Position numbers and translations under genes: made by a program. Source: a virus. From it: a stretch of 45,597 nt of DNA. Location: IMG/VR virus record IMGVR_UViG_3300027513_000027, positions 1 to 45,597 of that record. The stretch is one strand, 5' to 3'. The notes under the pieces were generated by a model that had not been told where the DNA came from, made no database searches, and saw nothing but the letters and a program-made list of their open reading frames with translations. Each line of letters starts with the position of its first letter. Positions within the stretch are counted from its first letter, which is position 1. This document shows, piece after piece, positions 16,706 through 23,144 of the stretch.

Positions 16706-17065
16706 TTACCTAGACAGCAATTTATCCAGCCTATCAATTACCTCAGCGTAATGAGCACGTACCTTCAGTTCATAGATACGGTTATTAATAAACTTGTGCT
16801 TTGCAGCGAGCGTAGTAAAGAATCTATTGCCAGCAATTGAATTACACCTAGTACAACACGGCACGAGTTGAAGCAATTCAGCTGGAAACTTAAAGTCTGG
16901 CAGTAGATTTGCAAGCGAAATTGGCAGTACGTGATCCATACCTGTAGACTTAGACGAACAGTAATAACACTTAGATGCATTACAGTTTAAGTATGTATAC
17001 TTGTGAATATTACTTACGCGCGGGGCGAGGGGAAAATATTTAGTAAATATATTACGTAATAGCAT
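16706..17065 (-). CDS. HNH-family endonuclease, copy 2
   Basis: The product is 119 aa: CYYC, 'GMDHVLPISLANLLPDFKF', 'LQLVPCCTRCNSIAGNRFF', then a helical tail absent from copy 1. The motif spacing matches copy 1 almost exactly. It is transcribed from its own perfect promoter at 17129-17157. Independent promoter, opposite orientation and duplication are typical of a selfish insertion. Confidence 0.8.
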   Translation of the reverse strand: MLLRNIFTKYFPLAPRVSNIHKYTYLNCNASKCYYCSSKSTGMDHVLPISLANLLPDFKFPAELLQLVPCCTRCNSIAGNRFFTTLAAKHKFINNRIYELKVRAHYAEVIDRLDKLLSR

Positions 17066-17128
17066 AAGGTAAATTCCTTCAGGTTGAGAATGGCACTCAT
17101 TACGCCTGGCTTACCCATTCAGTCAGTA

Positions 17129-17157
17129 ATTATATCACAGTTTTGCTGAAATGTCAA
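17129..17157 (-). promoter_or_regulatory. Promoter for the HNH pair
   Basis: TTGACA (17157-17152), 17-base spacer ending in TGA, TATAAT (17134-17129): perfect boxes with extended -10. The predicted start lies about 60 bases upstream of the ATG at 17065. Confidence 0.9.
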
Positions 17158-17251
17158 GGAAAGAATACATGCTTATAGCATCTTTGATGCACTCATTGAT
17201 ACAGACTATTACTGATTGTGTTAGTGATAGATAAAAAGAATGAGTAATGGC

Positions 17252-17280
17252 TTGACAACTTACGAAACATATGATATAAT
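17252..17280 (+). promoter_or_regulatory. Early promoter for the RHH-like operon
   Basis: TTGACA (17252-17257), 17-base spacer ending in TGA, TATAAT (17275-17280). ATG 17287 is at the predicted start point. A leader of about 300 bases separates it from the first conventional gene. Confidence 0.9.
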
Positions 17281-17286
17281 GACATT

Positions 17287-17352
17287 ATGATGTTCAGACA
17301 ATGGGGGCCTGGATATATTTTACTTATAGTGCATTTAAGAAGGCTTATTTAG
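17287..17352 (+). CDS. Possible 21-aa leader peptide
   Basis: ATG at the predicted transcription start opens 'MMFRQWGPGYILLIVHLRRL' plus Ile and ends in TAG inside the first of two AAGGCTTATTTAG repeats. There is no ribosome site because the message would be leaderless. The stop lies directly before a weak terminator-like stem, the layout of an attenuator. Confidence 0.35.
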   Translation: MMFRQWGPGYILLIVHLRRLI

Positions 17353-17376
17353 AAGGCTTATTTAGGAGTCTTTTTT
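17353..17376 (+). terminator. Weak terminator or attenuator in leader
   Basis: AAGGCT (17353-17358) pairs with AGTCTT (17367-17372, one wobble), followed by T's to 17376. The AAGGCTTATTTAG sequence occurs twice in tandem, so the upstream copy could compete for pairing. The stem is only 6 bp, so termination may be partial. Confidence 0.45.
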
Positions 17377-17581
17377 ACTTACGCGTTAGCTTTCCTTTTC
17401 CTCCTTTTATTACTATAAAAAATATATAGTAATAATAGAGAGAGAGAGAAAAGAGTACTAATAGAAATAGTATAATAGTAAGTAAATGCACTCTAGGAAA
17501 AATAGCAAGTAAATGCATACCGGGGGACATAGGCTGAACATCATAACATCATAACTGCGTAACTTTAATGAGGAGAATCCT
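17377..17581 (+). other. AT/GA-rich leader with repeats
   Basis: No gene seen. It contains a pyrimidine tract, the inverted repeat TTACTATA/TATAGTAA (17410-17432), a run of about seven GA dinucleotides near 17438-17452, and two direct copies of AGTAAATGCA (17481-17490 and 17508-17517). Such iteron-like repeats before RHH-like genes suggest operators or an origin. Confidence 0.5.
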
Positions 17582-17851
17582 GTGCTGGGGATTAGAAGTA
17601 AGAAAATAGTAGTGCAAGGACAAGTCGAAAAGATTCGCCTAGCGAATTTAGCTGTATATTTCGACTCAATAGGAATTACGCCACGAAGTATGAGTGAATT
17701 GACAAGACTTATAGTCAATACGACAGAAAAAGCCGTACTAAAACAGGAAAAATTTGAGCCAGTAACAAGCACTGAGGAAGCTGACCATATTCTAGCACAA
17801 ATTATACGTGATAAATCAAGCATGGACGATAACTGGATAGGAGAACTATAG
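17582..17851 (+). CDS. Small RHH-like putative DNA-binding protein, copy 1
   Basis: The product is 89 aa from GTG 17582 with AGGAG upstream. The segment 'VEKIRLANLAVYFDSIG' followed by 'PRSMSELTRLIVNTTEKAV' resembles the strand-helix-helix of ribbon-helix-helix regulators. It is homologous to the next gene, and the two are coupled (TAGTG). Repeats and hairpins upstream would suit autoregulation. The fold is suggested, not proven. Confidence 0.5.
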   Translation: MLGIRSKKIVVQGQVEKIRLANLAVYFDSIGITPRSMSELTRLIVNTTEKAVLKQEKFEPVTSTEEADHILAQIIRDKSSMDDNWIGEL

Positions 17852-18297
17852 TGACAAAGAAAAATGATATGCTCGCACAAGGAACCGTTGATAGATGTAA
17901 GATGGCAACCTTAGCTATATTCTTCGAGCAAGGAGACAATCGCGTAAGAAGCATAAGTCAATTAACACGCTTAGCAATAGAAACTCTTGAGCAACTTCTC
18001 GTAGAGAAGCTAGGAGTAGAAAGGATAACAGATACAGCAGAAGCAACACGCCTATTAAAAAGACTAAGTTATGGCAAAGCATTTCTAGAGTCAGATAGGT
18101 ACGCATCAGCAGCACTCAAAAACATGAACGTGGATGCTGAGACTGACACACAAGAATTTGAAGAGCTACCTAAACCACGTGGTCGACAGCCTAATTGGTC
18201 TGAGGCCGATGCATCAAGAATGCGAGAAGTAGCAGAAAGGGCTCTATCTAGCCAAAAGATGCAACAATTACTGGAACAATACAGAAAAGAAAATTAG
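17851..18297 (+). CDS. RHH-like putative DNA-binding protein, copy 2, with C-terminal extension
   Basis: The product is 148 aa from a GTG overlapping the previous stop. Residues 10-60 parallel copy 1 ('MATLAIFFEQ', 'VRSISQLTRLAIETLEQLL', then 'DTAEATRLL' versus 'STEEADHIL'). The added C-terminal half has a charged linker ('PKPRGRQPNWSEADASRMRE') and a coiled-coil-like end. Tandem duplication with divergence suggests a heteromeric regulator pair. Confidence 0.55.
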   Translation: MTKKNDMLAQGTVDRCKMATLAIFFEQGDNRVRSISQLTRLAIETLEQLLVEKLGVERITDTAEATRLLKRLSYGKAFLESDRYASAALKNMNVDAETDTQEFEELPKPRGRQPNWSEADASRMREVAERALSSQKMQQLLEQYRKEN

Positions 18298-18328
18298 TTA
18301 CAAAATACTACTCAGGAGGTAATAAGCT

Positions 18329-18460
18329 GTGAATAATCGTAGCAATGACGAAAGGCTGCTGGACCTTCGTGCATTGCCAACTACGTTAGCCAAAGCAAAG
18401 CTAGCGCTTTGTATACGTACAAATCCTCGACAGCAATTTTGCTTACAGGAGGTACGCTAA
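18329..18460 (+). CDS. Truncated paralog of the following gene (43 aa)
   Basis: GTG 18329 with AGGAGG 11 bases upstream opens 43 codons. 'RSNDERLLDLRAL' matches 'RSGDERLLDLRAL' of the next gene, after which the sequences diverge and it ends early. The duplication includes the ribosome site (CAGGAGGTA) and the start. It may be a decayed copy or a short functional form. Confidence 0.55.
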   Translation: MNNRSNDERLLDLRALPTTLAKAKLALCIRTNPRQQFCLQEVR

Positions 18461-18461
18461 C

Positions 18462-18722
18462 GTGGAACGCAGCGGTGACGAACGCCTATTAGATTTACGT
18501 GCATTAGTACGCACAAGGCTAGCACGAGACTTACGATCTCTAGCAGATATACTCAAAAAGGAATCTGCAATTCCTCTAGATGAATTTTTAGAAGAGATTC
18601 ATCACGTATATGTGCACTACCTAAAACAAAACGCATTACTAAATAGTGCAACAAGCGCTATTCATCGTGACGACAGAAAATTAAGTGAAGAACTAAGAAA
18701 TCTTCGCAGCATAGATTTGTAA
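18462..18722 (+). CDS. Small helical protein of unknown function
   Basis: The product is 86 aa from GTG 18462, the ribosome site lying inside the end of the truncated paralog. It is highly helical and charged ('LARDLRSLADILKKE', 'LSEELRNLRSIDL'). It is the intact member of a tandem duplication. No family recognised. Confidence 0.6.
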   Translation: MERSGDERLLDLRALVRTRLARDLRSLADILKKESAIPLDEFLEEIHHVYVHYLKQNALLNSATSAIHRDDRKLSEELRNLRSIDL

Positions 18723-18766
18723 CGCTCAATACTAAACAGCAAATCTAAGTGAAAAGGACTACCTAA

Positions 18767-18964
18767 ATGTGCAGTCGTGCACTTAAAGCTGAACAAGGAG
18801 AGCGTAATCTAACACTTATAAAAAGCAAGCCTAAGCAAGCACTAACACTGGAGGAAATGCATGAGATGCAATTAGCAGAACAAATTGAAGTCGAGCAAAC
18901 AATAGCTAGTATAATAAAGGATGCAAATGTTAGAGCATTCCTTGAACAAAATAAAGCACGTTGA
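18767..18964 (+). CDS. Small charged helical protein
   Basis: The product is 65 aa from ATG 18767 with AAAAGGA upstream, mostly one long amphipathic helix ('LEEMHEMQLAEQIEVEQTIA'). It is the last gene before structured element B. Function unknown. Confidence 0.55.
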   Translation: MCSRALKAEQGERNLTLIKSKPKQALTLEEMHEMQLAEQIEVEQTIASIIKDANVRAFLEQNKAR

Positions 18965-18971
18965 TTTAAAT

Positions 18972-19117
18972 GCCAGCAAGTTATTCTCCTCTGGAGGTAA
19001 GTGAGGGTATTTCTACAAGAGGGACCTGTCAAGGCGCTAGCGCTGGAGGCACCCTTGACAGAACCCTCTCTCCGAAATCCTTTGGGATTACCTCCTTCGG
19101 AGAAAAACTTGGCCGGC
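18972..19117 (-). repeat. Structured intergenic element, copy B (antisense to neighbours)
   Basis: By its end sequences this copy reads on the minus strand although both neighbours are plus-strand. Stem 1: CAAGTT (18977-18982) with AACTTG (19106-19111), plus GCCAGC/GCCGGC ends. Stem 2: GGAGGTAA (18993-19000) with TTACCTCC (19088-19095). Stem 3: CTGTCAAGG (19026-19034) with CCTTGACAG (19053-19061). Small reading frames across it are shadows. Confidence 0.85.
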
Positions 19118-19210
19118 ACAAAAGCAGGGAAAATTCCTACCACACAACCAGCTCGGTTCCATAAGCTGCCTGCGTGGCTACGGCAAATCTCTACTTAGAC
19201 CAAATCCTAT

Positions 19211-19225
19211 GGTTAAACTTTAACC
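19211..19225 (+). repeat. 15-bp leader palindrome, copy 5
   Basis: Core GGTTAAACTTTAACC; the right flank AAAGGAG is itself the ribosome site of the ATG at 19234, so forming the hairpin would alter access to it. Confidence 0.9.
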
Positions 19226-19233
19226 AAAGGAGT

Positions 19234-19446
19234 ATGAACACGCAATTACCAATTGACTACCAAATAGTTACTGAAAACTTTGCTTGTCTTGTACAAGTTG
19301 ATTGTAGAGGAGTAATAATGAACACTGCACCATTACTGCGTAAATTCAAGCAACAAAAAATGCCTGCTTTAATTGCGTGGCTAAAGAGGGCGTTCTTATA
19401 CTATAAGATACACAACTTAGAGGAGACTAAGCTAACACTTCAATAA
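19234..19446 (+). CDS. Small protein of unknown function
   Basis: The product is 70 aa from ATG 19234, chosen because AAAGGAG precedes it by 2-3 bases and the palindrome ends there; longer upstream extensions run into the repeat. Mixed helical sequence ('PLLRKFKQQKMPALIAWLKR') with a basic, amphipathic C-terminal half. No family recognised. Confidence 0.55.
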   Translation: MNTQLPIDYQIVTENFACLVQVDCRGVIMNTAPLLRKFKQQKMPALIAWLKRAFLYYKIHNLEETKLTLQ

Positions 19447-19476
19447 CTGATAAGGACAACTAAATTAAATGTAAGT

Positions 19477-19545
19477 TCGGTTGGGGGCAACCGACCGGCC
19501 CATAAGTAAACAATAAATTACTAGCGCGGGCCGTGTGTCACACGG
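19477..19545 (-). repeat. Possible miniature relative of the structured element
   Basis: On the minus strand TTATGGGCCGGTC is followed by the perfect hairpin TCGGTTG/CAACCGA (19477-19494). A second perfect hairpin CCGTGTG/CACACGG lies at 19531-19545. The GACCGGCCCATAAG block is shared with 20603-20616 and resembles the 5' edge of the large elements. No gene is seen between 19447 and 19579. Confidence 0.45.
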
Positions 19546-19579
19546 AAAGTTACACGCCATTACCTAAAGGAATTGCACT

Positions 19580-19774
19580 TTGGACTCATCCGCAACACTT
19601 GAAAAGACGATACTTCTACTCGCAGAGATGCAAAGCACTAATATATTCTTCGGCAAAGTGGCCATTGGAATGCTGTGCATAATGTCCGTAATGATGCTCG
19701 TATCATTATACCTGGCATACAAAGTACACGAAAACACTACTTACCTACGCCGCAAATCTGAGTCTGGAGATTAA
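19580..19774 (+). CDS. Single-span membrane protein
   Basis: The product is 64 aa from TTG 19580 (AAAGGAATT upstream). One hydrophobic span of about 23 residues ('VAIGMLCIMSVMMLVSLYLA') is followed by a short basic tail, predicting N-out/C-in with the positive residues inside. A 17-codon frame at 19777-19830 follows but is not convincing. Function unknown. Confidence 0.55.
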   Translation: MDSSATLEKTILLLAEMQSTNIFFGKVAIGMLCIMSVMMLVSLYLAYKVHENTTYLRRKSESGD

Positions 19775-19833
19775 GCATGTTCTTTGGCTATTTATTTGAC
19801 TCGCAAGGAATACACACTCAAGGAGACTAGCTA

Positions 19834-20250
19834 ATGTTTAACGACAGACAAATAGAATCACGACAGCTGCGTGAAGCACTTTCAGGTGCAAAGTACCTAT
19901 TCGATTACCTCGATCTAGCAGGTGGCATTTATATCGTAGATCGCAGCGAGTGGGCTTGGGGCTATCAGGGTCAAGCTACATGGAATGCCTTCATTGAAGA
20001 TAAGAATACTCCATTAGGCTTTCGTCTACGAGCAAGGCAAGATGAGCTTGGCCCAGAGCGTGCTAAAGAACTCATTGAGGGTGCAGCATTTGTAATGACT
20101 AGTATGCAAGACTTCGGCAACCAAACACGTTTTTGGGCCAGCGATCTAATTAAGATAATGAAGCAAGCTGGATTCACCATTGAGCATAAACCATTCGGTG
20201 GTCAACCGCTGAAACGTCTAAGTGGAATAGATATGCGAGGCAAAAAGTGA
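19834..20250 (+). CDS. Early protein of unknown function
   Basis: The product is 138 aa from ATG 19834 with AGGAG upstream. Soluble, mixed alpha/beta, aromatic-rich in the middle ('DRSEWAWGYQGQATWNAF'), with a basic C-terminus. It overlaps the MazG-like gene by 4 bases (GTGA), so the two are coupled and may share nucleotide-related work. No family recognised. Confidence 0.6.
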   Translation: MFNDRQIESRQLREALSGAKYLFDYLDLAGGIYIVDRSEWAWGYQGQATWNAFIEDKNTPLGFRLRARQDELGPERAKELIEGAAFVMTSMQDFGNQTRFWASDLIKIMKQAGFTIEHKPFGGQPLKRLSGIDMRGKK

Positions 20251-20582
20251 ATTTGAATGACTACCAGAAATGTGCTTGCAAAACGAGTGCGATTAAGCCA
20301 TCGCAGGAAAACTTTCGTAATCATATTACGATGGCTGTTCTCGGGCTGAATGGAGAGGCTGGAGAGTTAGCTGATTTAATCAAGAAATGGTTATACCATG
20401 GACACTCACTTAATATAGCTAAGTTACAAGAAGAGCTTGGTGATATCCTATGGTATATTGCAGAAGCATGTACAGCTTATGGATGTGAGCTAGAAGATAT
20501 AGCTGAGAGTAATCTAGCTAAGTTACAGCAGCGTTATGGAGATAAGTTTAGTAGTGAGAAGTCAATTAATAGAGTAGAGTAA
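20247..20582 (+). CDS. MazG-like nucleotide pyrophosphohydrolase
   Basis: The product is 111 aa with the all-alpha NTP-PPase pattern: 'GLNGEAGELADLIKK' supplies the E-x2-E metal ligands, and 'LQEELGDILWYIAEACTAYG' the E-x2-D pair, followed by the usual 'SNLAKLQQRYGDKF' end. Members hydrolyse (d)NTPs or related nucleotides to monophosphate; phage versions are proposed to clean nucleotide pools or lower alarmones. It starts at GTG 20247 overlapping the previous stop. Confidence 0.85.
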   Translation: MNLNDYQKCACKTSAIKPSQENFRNHITMAVLGLNGEAGELADLIKKWLYHGHSLNIAKLQEELGDILWYIAEACTAYGCELEDIAESNLAKLQQRYGDKFSSEKSINRVE

Positions 20583-20585
20583 TTT

Positions 20586-20616
20586 GCGTGTGGCACACGC
20601 TAAGACCGGCCCATAA
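20586..20616 (-). repeat. Second miniature relative of the structured element
   Basis: Hairpin GCGTGTG/CACACGC (20586-20600) beside GACCGGCCCATAAG (20603-20616). Read on the minus strand it runs GGGCCGGTCTTA-hairpin-AAATTACT, matching both edges of element D (GGCCGGGTCTTG at one side and GCAAATTACT at the other) with the whole interior replaced by one hairpin. Confidence 0.45.
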
Positions 20617-20635
20617 GCAACAGTTAATGTGCTAT

Positions 20636-20650
20636 GGTTAGATTATAACC
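20636..20650 (+). repeat. 15-bp leader palindrome, copy 6
   Basis: Core GGTTAGATTATAACC followed by GGAGCA; 10 bases upstream of ATG 20661, with the GGAG acting as ribosome site. Confidence 0.85.
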
Positions 20651-20660
20651 GGAGCAATAT

Positions 20661-20996
20661 ATGCCAGCTTATGTTCACGTAATGCCCAAACTGGGTGGAT
20701 GCTCAATAATGAGCAGTGAAGATTCCAGTTGCATAGGAAGTTCCATAATATACGTGTGTGAATGCCTCGAAGATGCACGTATATTAGGATCGTACTTACG
20801 AGCCAGGAGGGACCACTACCCTAATAGAATACCTCCCGATGCAAGCCACACAAAGAGTCTATTGTTAGAGGCTAGTATGTGGAAGGCACAAATAGTGCGT
20901 AAACGTATGGCTTACGATGATAAAGTAACAGCTAAAAATGCTTCTCACAATGAGGGTGTTATAAAGCAGATAGGCGGAGCAACGCGTAGCCCTTAG
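20661..20996 (+). CDS. Early protein of unknown function
   Basis: The product is 111 aa from ATG 20661 behind a palindrome. The first half is Cys/Ser rich ('GCSIMSSEDSSCIGSSIIYV'), the second helical and basic. It might start at an internal methionine. It lies between the palindrome and structured element C. No family recognised. Confidence 0.5.
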   Translation: MPAYVHVMPKLGGCSIMSSEDSSCIGSSIIYVCECLEDARILGSYLRARRDHYPNRIPPDASHTKSLLLEASMWKAQIVRKRMAYDDKVTAKNASHNEGVIKQIGGATRSP

Positions 20997-21023
20997 GGTA
21001 CCGCTGTTCTACCGGTGCTTCCA

Positions 21024-21185
21024 GGCCGGACAAGATTTTCTCCCGAAGGGCAATTCTTTGCTGAATTGCGACTGGGCGCTTGTCAAGGGTGGCGACGTAG
21101 GAGCCAAGCGAAGCGTCCCTTTACAAGTAAGCCCATAAAGCAATTAAGCTCTCATTGCCCAAAGGGAGACAATCTTGCTTAGGCC
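21024..21185 (+). repeat. Structured intergenic element, copy C
   Basis: The best-paired copy. Stem 1: GGCC ends, CAAGATT (21031-21037) with AATCTTG (21171-21177) and CTCCC (21040-21044) with GGGAG (21164-21168). Stem 2: GGGCAAT (21048-21054) with ATTGCCC (21154-21160). Stem 3: CTTGTCAAGGG (21079-21089) with CCCTTTACAAG (21117-21127). An extra hairpin CAATTC/GAATTG sits between stems 2 and 3. It ends just before the AAAGGAG of the gene at 21200. Confidence 0.88.
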
Positions 21186-21199
21186 AAAGGAGAACTTAA

Positions 21200-21433
21200 A
21201 TGCAGCTAATGATCGCTGAAGTTTATGATGCTTTAATTGAAGCTGGTGCTAGCGAAGAGAAAGCTCGCAAAGCTTCTATATCTATAGCTAGTTACAATGA
21301 CCGCATTTCTAACGTAGAACATAAGCTTGATAATTTGGAGCGTAAGATAGATCACGTACTTACTGAAGTGCGTGTGTTTGGAGGAGTTATTATTACTCTA
21401 ATTATGTCCACTTTATGGAGAGTATGGAAATAA
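21200..21433 (+). CDS. Coiled-coil membrane-tail protein (DUF1640-like, possible holin)
   Basis: The product is 77 aa. It begins with 'EVYDALIEAGASEEKARKAS', then a coiled coil ('ISNVEHKLDNLERKIDHVLT') and one C-terminal hydrophobic span ('GGVIITLIMSTLWRVW'). This layout is common among small bacterial and phage tail-anchored proteins of the DUF1640/holin-like kind. A holin role is possible, but it lies in the early region. AAAGGAG precedes the ATG by 8 bases. Confidence 0.6.
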   Translation: MQLMIAEVYDALIEAGASEEKARKASISIASYNDRISNVEHKLDNLERKIDHVLTEVRVFGGVIITLIMSTLWRVWK

Positions 21434-21452
21434 CTTAATCTTTATTAAGTAC

Positions 21453-21481
21453 TTGACATTTGATCTGATCTCTGCTATAAT
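21453..21481 (+). promoter_or_regulatory. Early promoter, perfect sigma70 with extended -10
   Basis: TTGACA (21453-21458), 17-base spacer ending in TGC, TATAAT (21476-21481). It follows a short AT-rich hairpin (ACTTAAT/ATTAAGT) and drives the zinc-ribbon gene cluster. Unlike most of its siblings it has no start codon at the predicted first base. Confidence 0.9.
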
Positions 21482-21536
21482 TAAGTATAATCAAATTCAG
21501 CGTTAACTGAACAATTTTAACTGGAGGAATTTAGTA

Positions 21537-21803
21537 ATGGTTGATCTTATATACGAAGAGAATGGTAAATGGTACTTTTATAATTATGCTTCTGGTACTG
21601 AAGGTCCATTTGATACTGCTACTGATGCCAGCTTAATGTTCGAGGATTATTGTTACTGGTTCGTTCACGGCTCATCTAAGATAGGTGATGAGCTTGTATC
21701 CAAACTCAAAGAATTTCAGCTAGTTCTAAAGTACAACCATAAAGATGACGTAATAACTACTGTTCAACGCTTACTTAACCTTATGAAAACTGAAGGAGTT
21801 TAG
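21537..21803 (+). CDS. Small acidic protein of unknown function
   Basis: The product is 88 aa, acidic and aromatic-rich at the N-terminus ('YEENGKWYFYNYASGTEGPF'), helical at the C-terminus. CTGGAGG precedes the ATG by 10 bases, and the predicted transcription start is about 50 bases upstream. First gene of its unit. No family recognised. Confidence 0.6.
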   Translation: MVDLIYEENGKWYFYNYASGTEGPFDTATDASLMFEDYCYWFVHGSSKIGDELVSKLKEFQLVLKYNHKDDVITTVQRLLNLMKTEGV

Positions 21804-21805
21804 TA

Positions 21806-21952
21806 ATGAAAGAAGTTAATATCCTTCTGCCACATGCTCACGAATGTCCGGATTGTCATGAGTTATTTGACTGCTATTGCTCAGACGCTTCTGTCAATAA
21901 GCGTTGTCCTGACTGTTTTATGCAACTAAAATTAATGGAGTTTAATGATTGA
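21806..21952 (+). CDS. 48-aa zinc-ribbon-like protein
   Basis: ATG 21806 overlaps no gene and follows GGAGTTTAG. Cysteines are arranged C-P-D-C, C-Y-C and C-P-D-C ('CPDCHELFDCYC', 'KRCPDCF'), suggesting one or two zinc sites. First of a run of small Cys-rich proteins. Function unknown. Confidence 0.6.
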   Translation: MKEVNILLPHAHECPDCHELFDCYCSDASVNKRCPDCFMQLKLMEFND

Positions 21953-22079
21953 GATAAAATGTACTGTTTGTTTAATACCGGCTTCGCCGGACTGCCCGCG
22001 AACTAGTAAGGAATTACACTATAGGAGAATGCGTAATGAAGTGTCACTTTTGCAAAGAAACTTTAGTTTTGCACGGTGA
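21945..22079 (+). CDS. Possible 44-aa Cys-containing protein, overlapping
   Basis: ATG 21945 with a good GGAG five bases upstream opens 44 codons beginning 'MIEIKCTVCLIPASPDC'. It overlaps the previous stop and the next start by 8 and 44 bases. The N-terminal CxxC looks deliberate, but the overlap with the better gene at 22036 makes only the first part convincing. A CCGGCTTCGCCGG hairpin lies inside it. Confidence 0.3.
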   Translation: MIEIKCTVCLIPASPDCPRTSKELHYRRMRNEVSLLQRNFSFAR

Positions 22080-22410
22080 ATTTTACAGTGCTGAAGTAGA
22101 CTTCAGTGATGTCTCAATGATAGAAGGAGTTATAACCTTTACACTTATGTGCCAGCACTGTGGTGAGGAACTTGGTGAACACGATTTTGAAATTACGCTA
22201 GATGTCTCAGACTTCACTGATACTCATGATGAGACACTAGAACACGAACTTGAAGCTGACGTAATCAACGAGGAGTTTGTACGCTCAGCCACGCACGTAG
22301 GATTTAAGTGCACAATTCGCTTAACCTGTAGCTGTGGTGAAACAACTGACTTTGAGTACGAAGATTCAATGCGTGAAGATGAGCTTATCAATGAACTAAT
22401 TATTGACTAA
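22036..22410 (+). CDS. Acidic zinc-finger-like protein
   Basis: The product is 124 aa. CHFC at residues 3-6 pairs with CQHC near 39, and a third C-S-C lies near 98-101, so two knuckles are likely. The remainder is very acidic with beta-like stretches, unlike nucleic-acid-binding fingers, and could mimic DNA or bind a host protein. ATG 22036 with AGGAG upstream. Confidence 0.6.
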   Translation: MKCHFCKETLVLHGEFYSAEVDFSDVSMIEGVITFTLMCQHCGEELGEHDFEITLDVSDFTDTHDETLEHELEADVINEEFVRSATHVGFKCTIRLTCSCGETTDFEYEDSMREDELINELIID

Positions 22411-22456
22411 AGGGCCGCGCCGATAGTAGTGATTATTACCTTAAGGAGTACAGCAC

Positions 22457-22663
22457 ATGCAACGATTGCTTGATGTGTTTCAGCTGATATTTTACCTTGC
22501 TCTTACAGCAGTGATAATATTCTGTGGTATTGAAGCAGGATTAGCCTTTCGCTCTATAGCTGACAGTATAAGGCAAGGAGATATTAAGCATGATCAAGCA
22601 CTAAATGATCATCCGGAAGGACTCAAGGAATTAGAGAACTTGCGCAGACAGCGTATTCAATGA
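22457..22663 (+). CDS. Single-span membrane protein
   Basis: The product is 68 aa with one N-terminal hydrophobic span ('VFQLIFYLALTAVIIFCGIE') and a charged cytoplasmic-type tail. AAGGAG precedes ATG 22457. Early small membrane protein; function unknown. Confidence 0.6.
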   Translation: MQRLLDVFQLIFYLALTAVIIFCGIEAGLAFRSIADSIRQGDIKHDQALNDHPEGLKELENLRRQRIQ

Positions 22664-22715
22664 GCTTAATCTTACTATAGCCGTGGTTCGGTGAAACTGA
22701 AAGGAGATAACTTAA

Positions 22716-23132
22716 ATGACGCCCGAACAAAAAGAAGCTTTGGCTTCCATGCTTAAGGCACTAGCACCTAACGAGCTGCGTATCATTCAGTACGAGTCCA
22801 AAGGTGGACATAAGTGCTCAAACAGCACTAATCTGACAACTTGTTGTGGTGTCGTGCGTTGTCAAGCGTGTCATATACCTCACTTAAAGGAGAAACATGA
22901 CGTAGCTATATTGCACGCCTACCAAAAGTTCGTGAGCGCAGGATCACTTACATGGCAAGTGCGCAAATACAAAACTCCATACAAAGACAAGGAGAACAAG
23001 AAAGCTCGCACAACACGTGCAAAGAATCCTATTACTAAGCACTTTGATAATCCAGCTGATCTTGCCGACGCAGTTGATGATGACGATTTAGAGCGAGTGC
23101 TAGAAATGCTGAAACGAAAGCTTGGCAAATGA
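22716..23132 (+). CDS. Cys-rich basic early protein
   Basis: The product is 138 aa. Residues about 32-55 hold a Cys/His cluster ('GHKCSNSTNLTTCCGVVRCQ' then 'ACHIPHLKEKH') typical of a treble-clef or zinc knuckle. A basic linker and an acidic C-terminal helix follow. AAGGAG upstream. Probably nucleic-acid-associated; no family recognised. It is followed 12 bases later by the ParB-like gene. Confidence 0.6.
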   Translation: MTPEQKEALASMLKALAPNELRIIQYESKGGHKCSNSTNLTTCCGVVRCQACHIPHLKEKHDVAILHAYQKFVSAGSLTWQVRKYKTPYKDKENKKARTTRAKNPITKHFDNPADLADAVDDDDLERVLEMLKRKLGK

Positions 23133-23144
23133 AGGAGTTATAAT

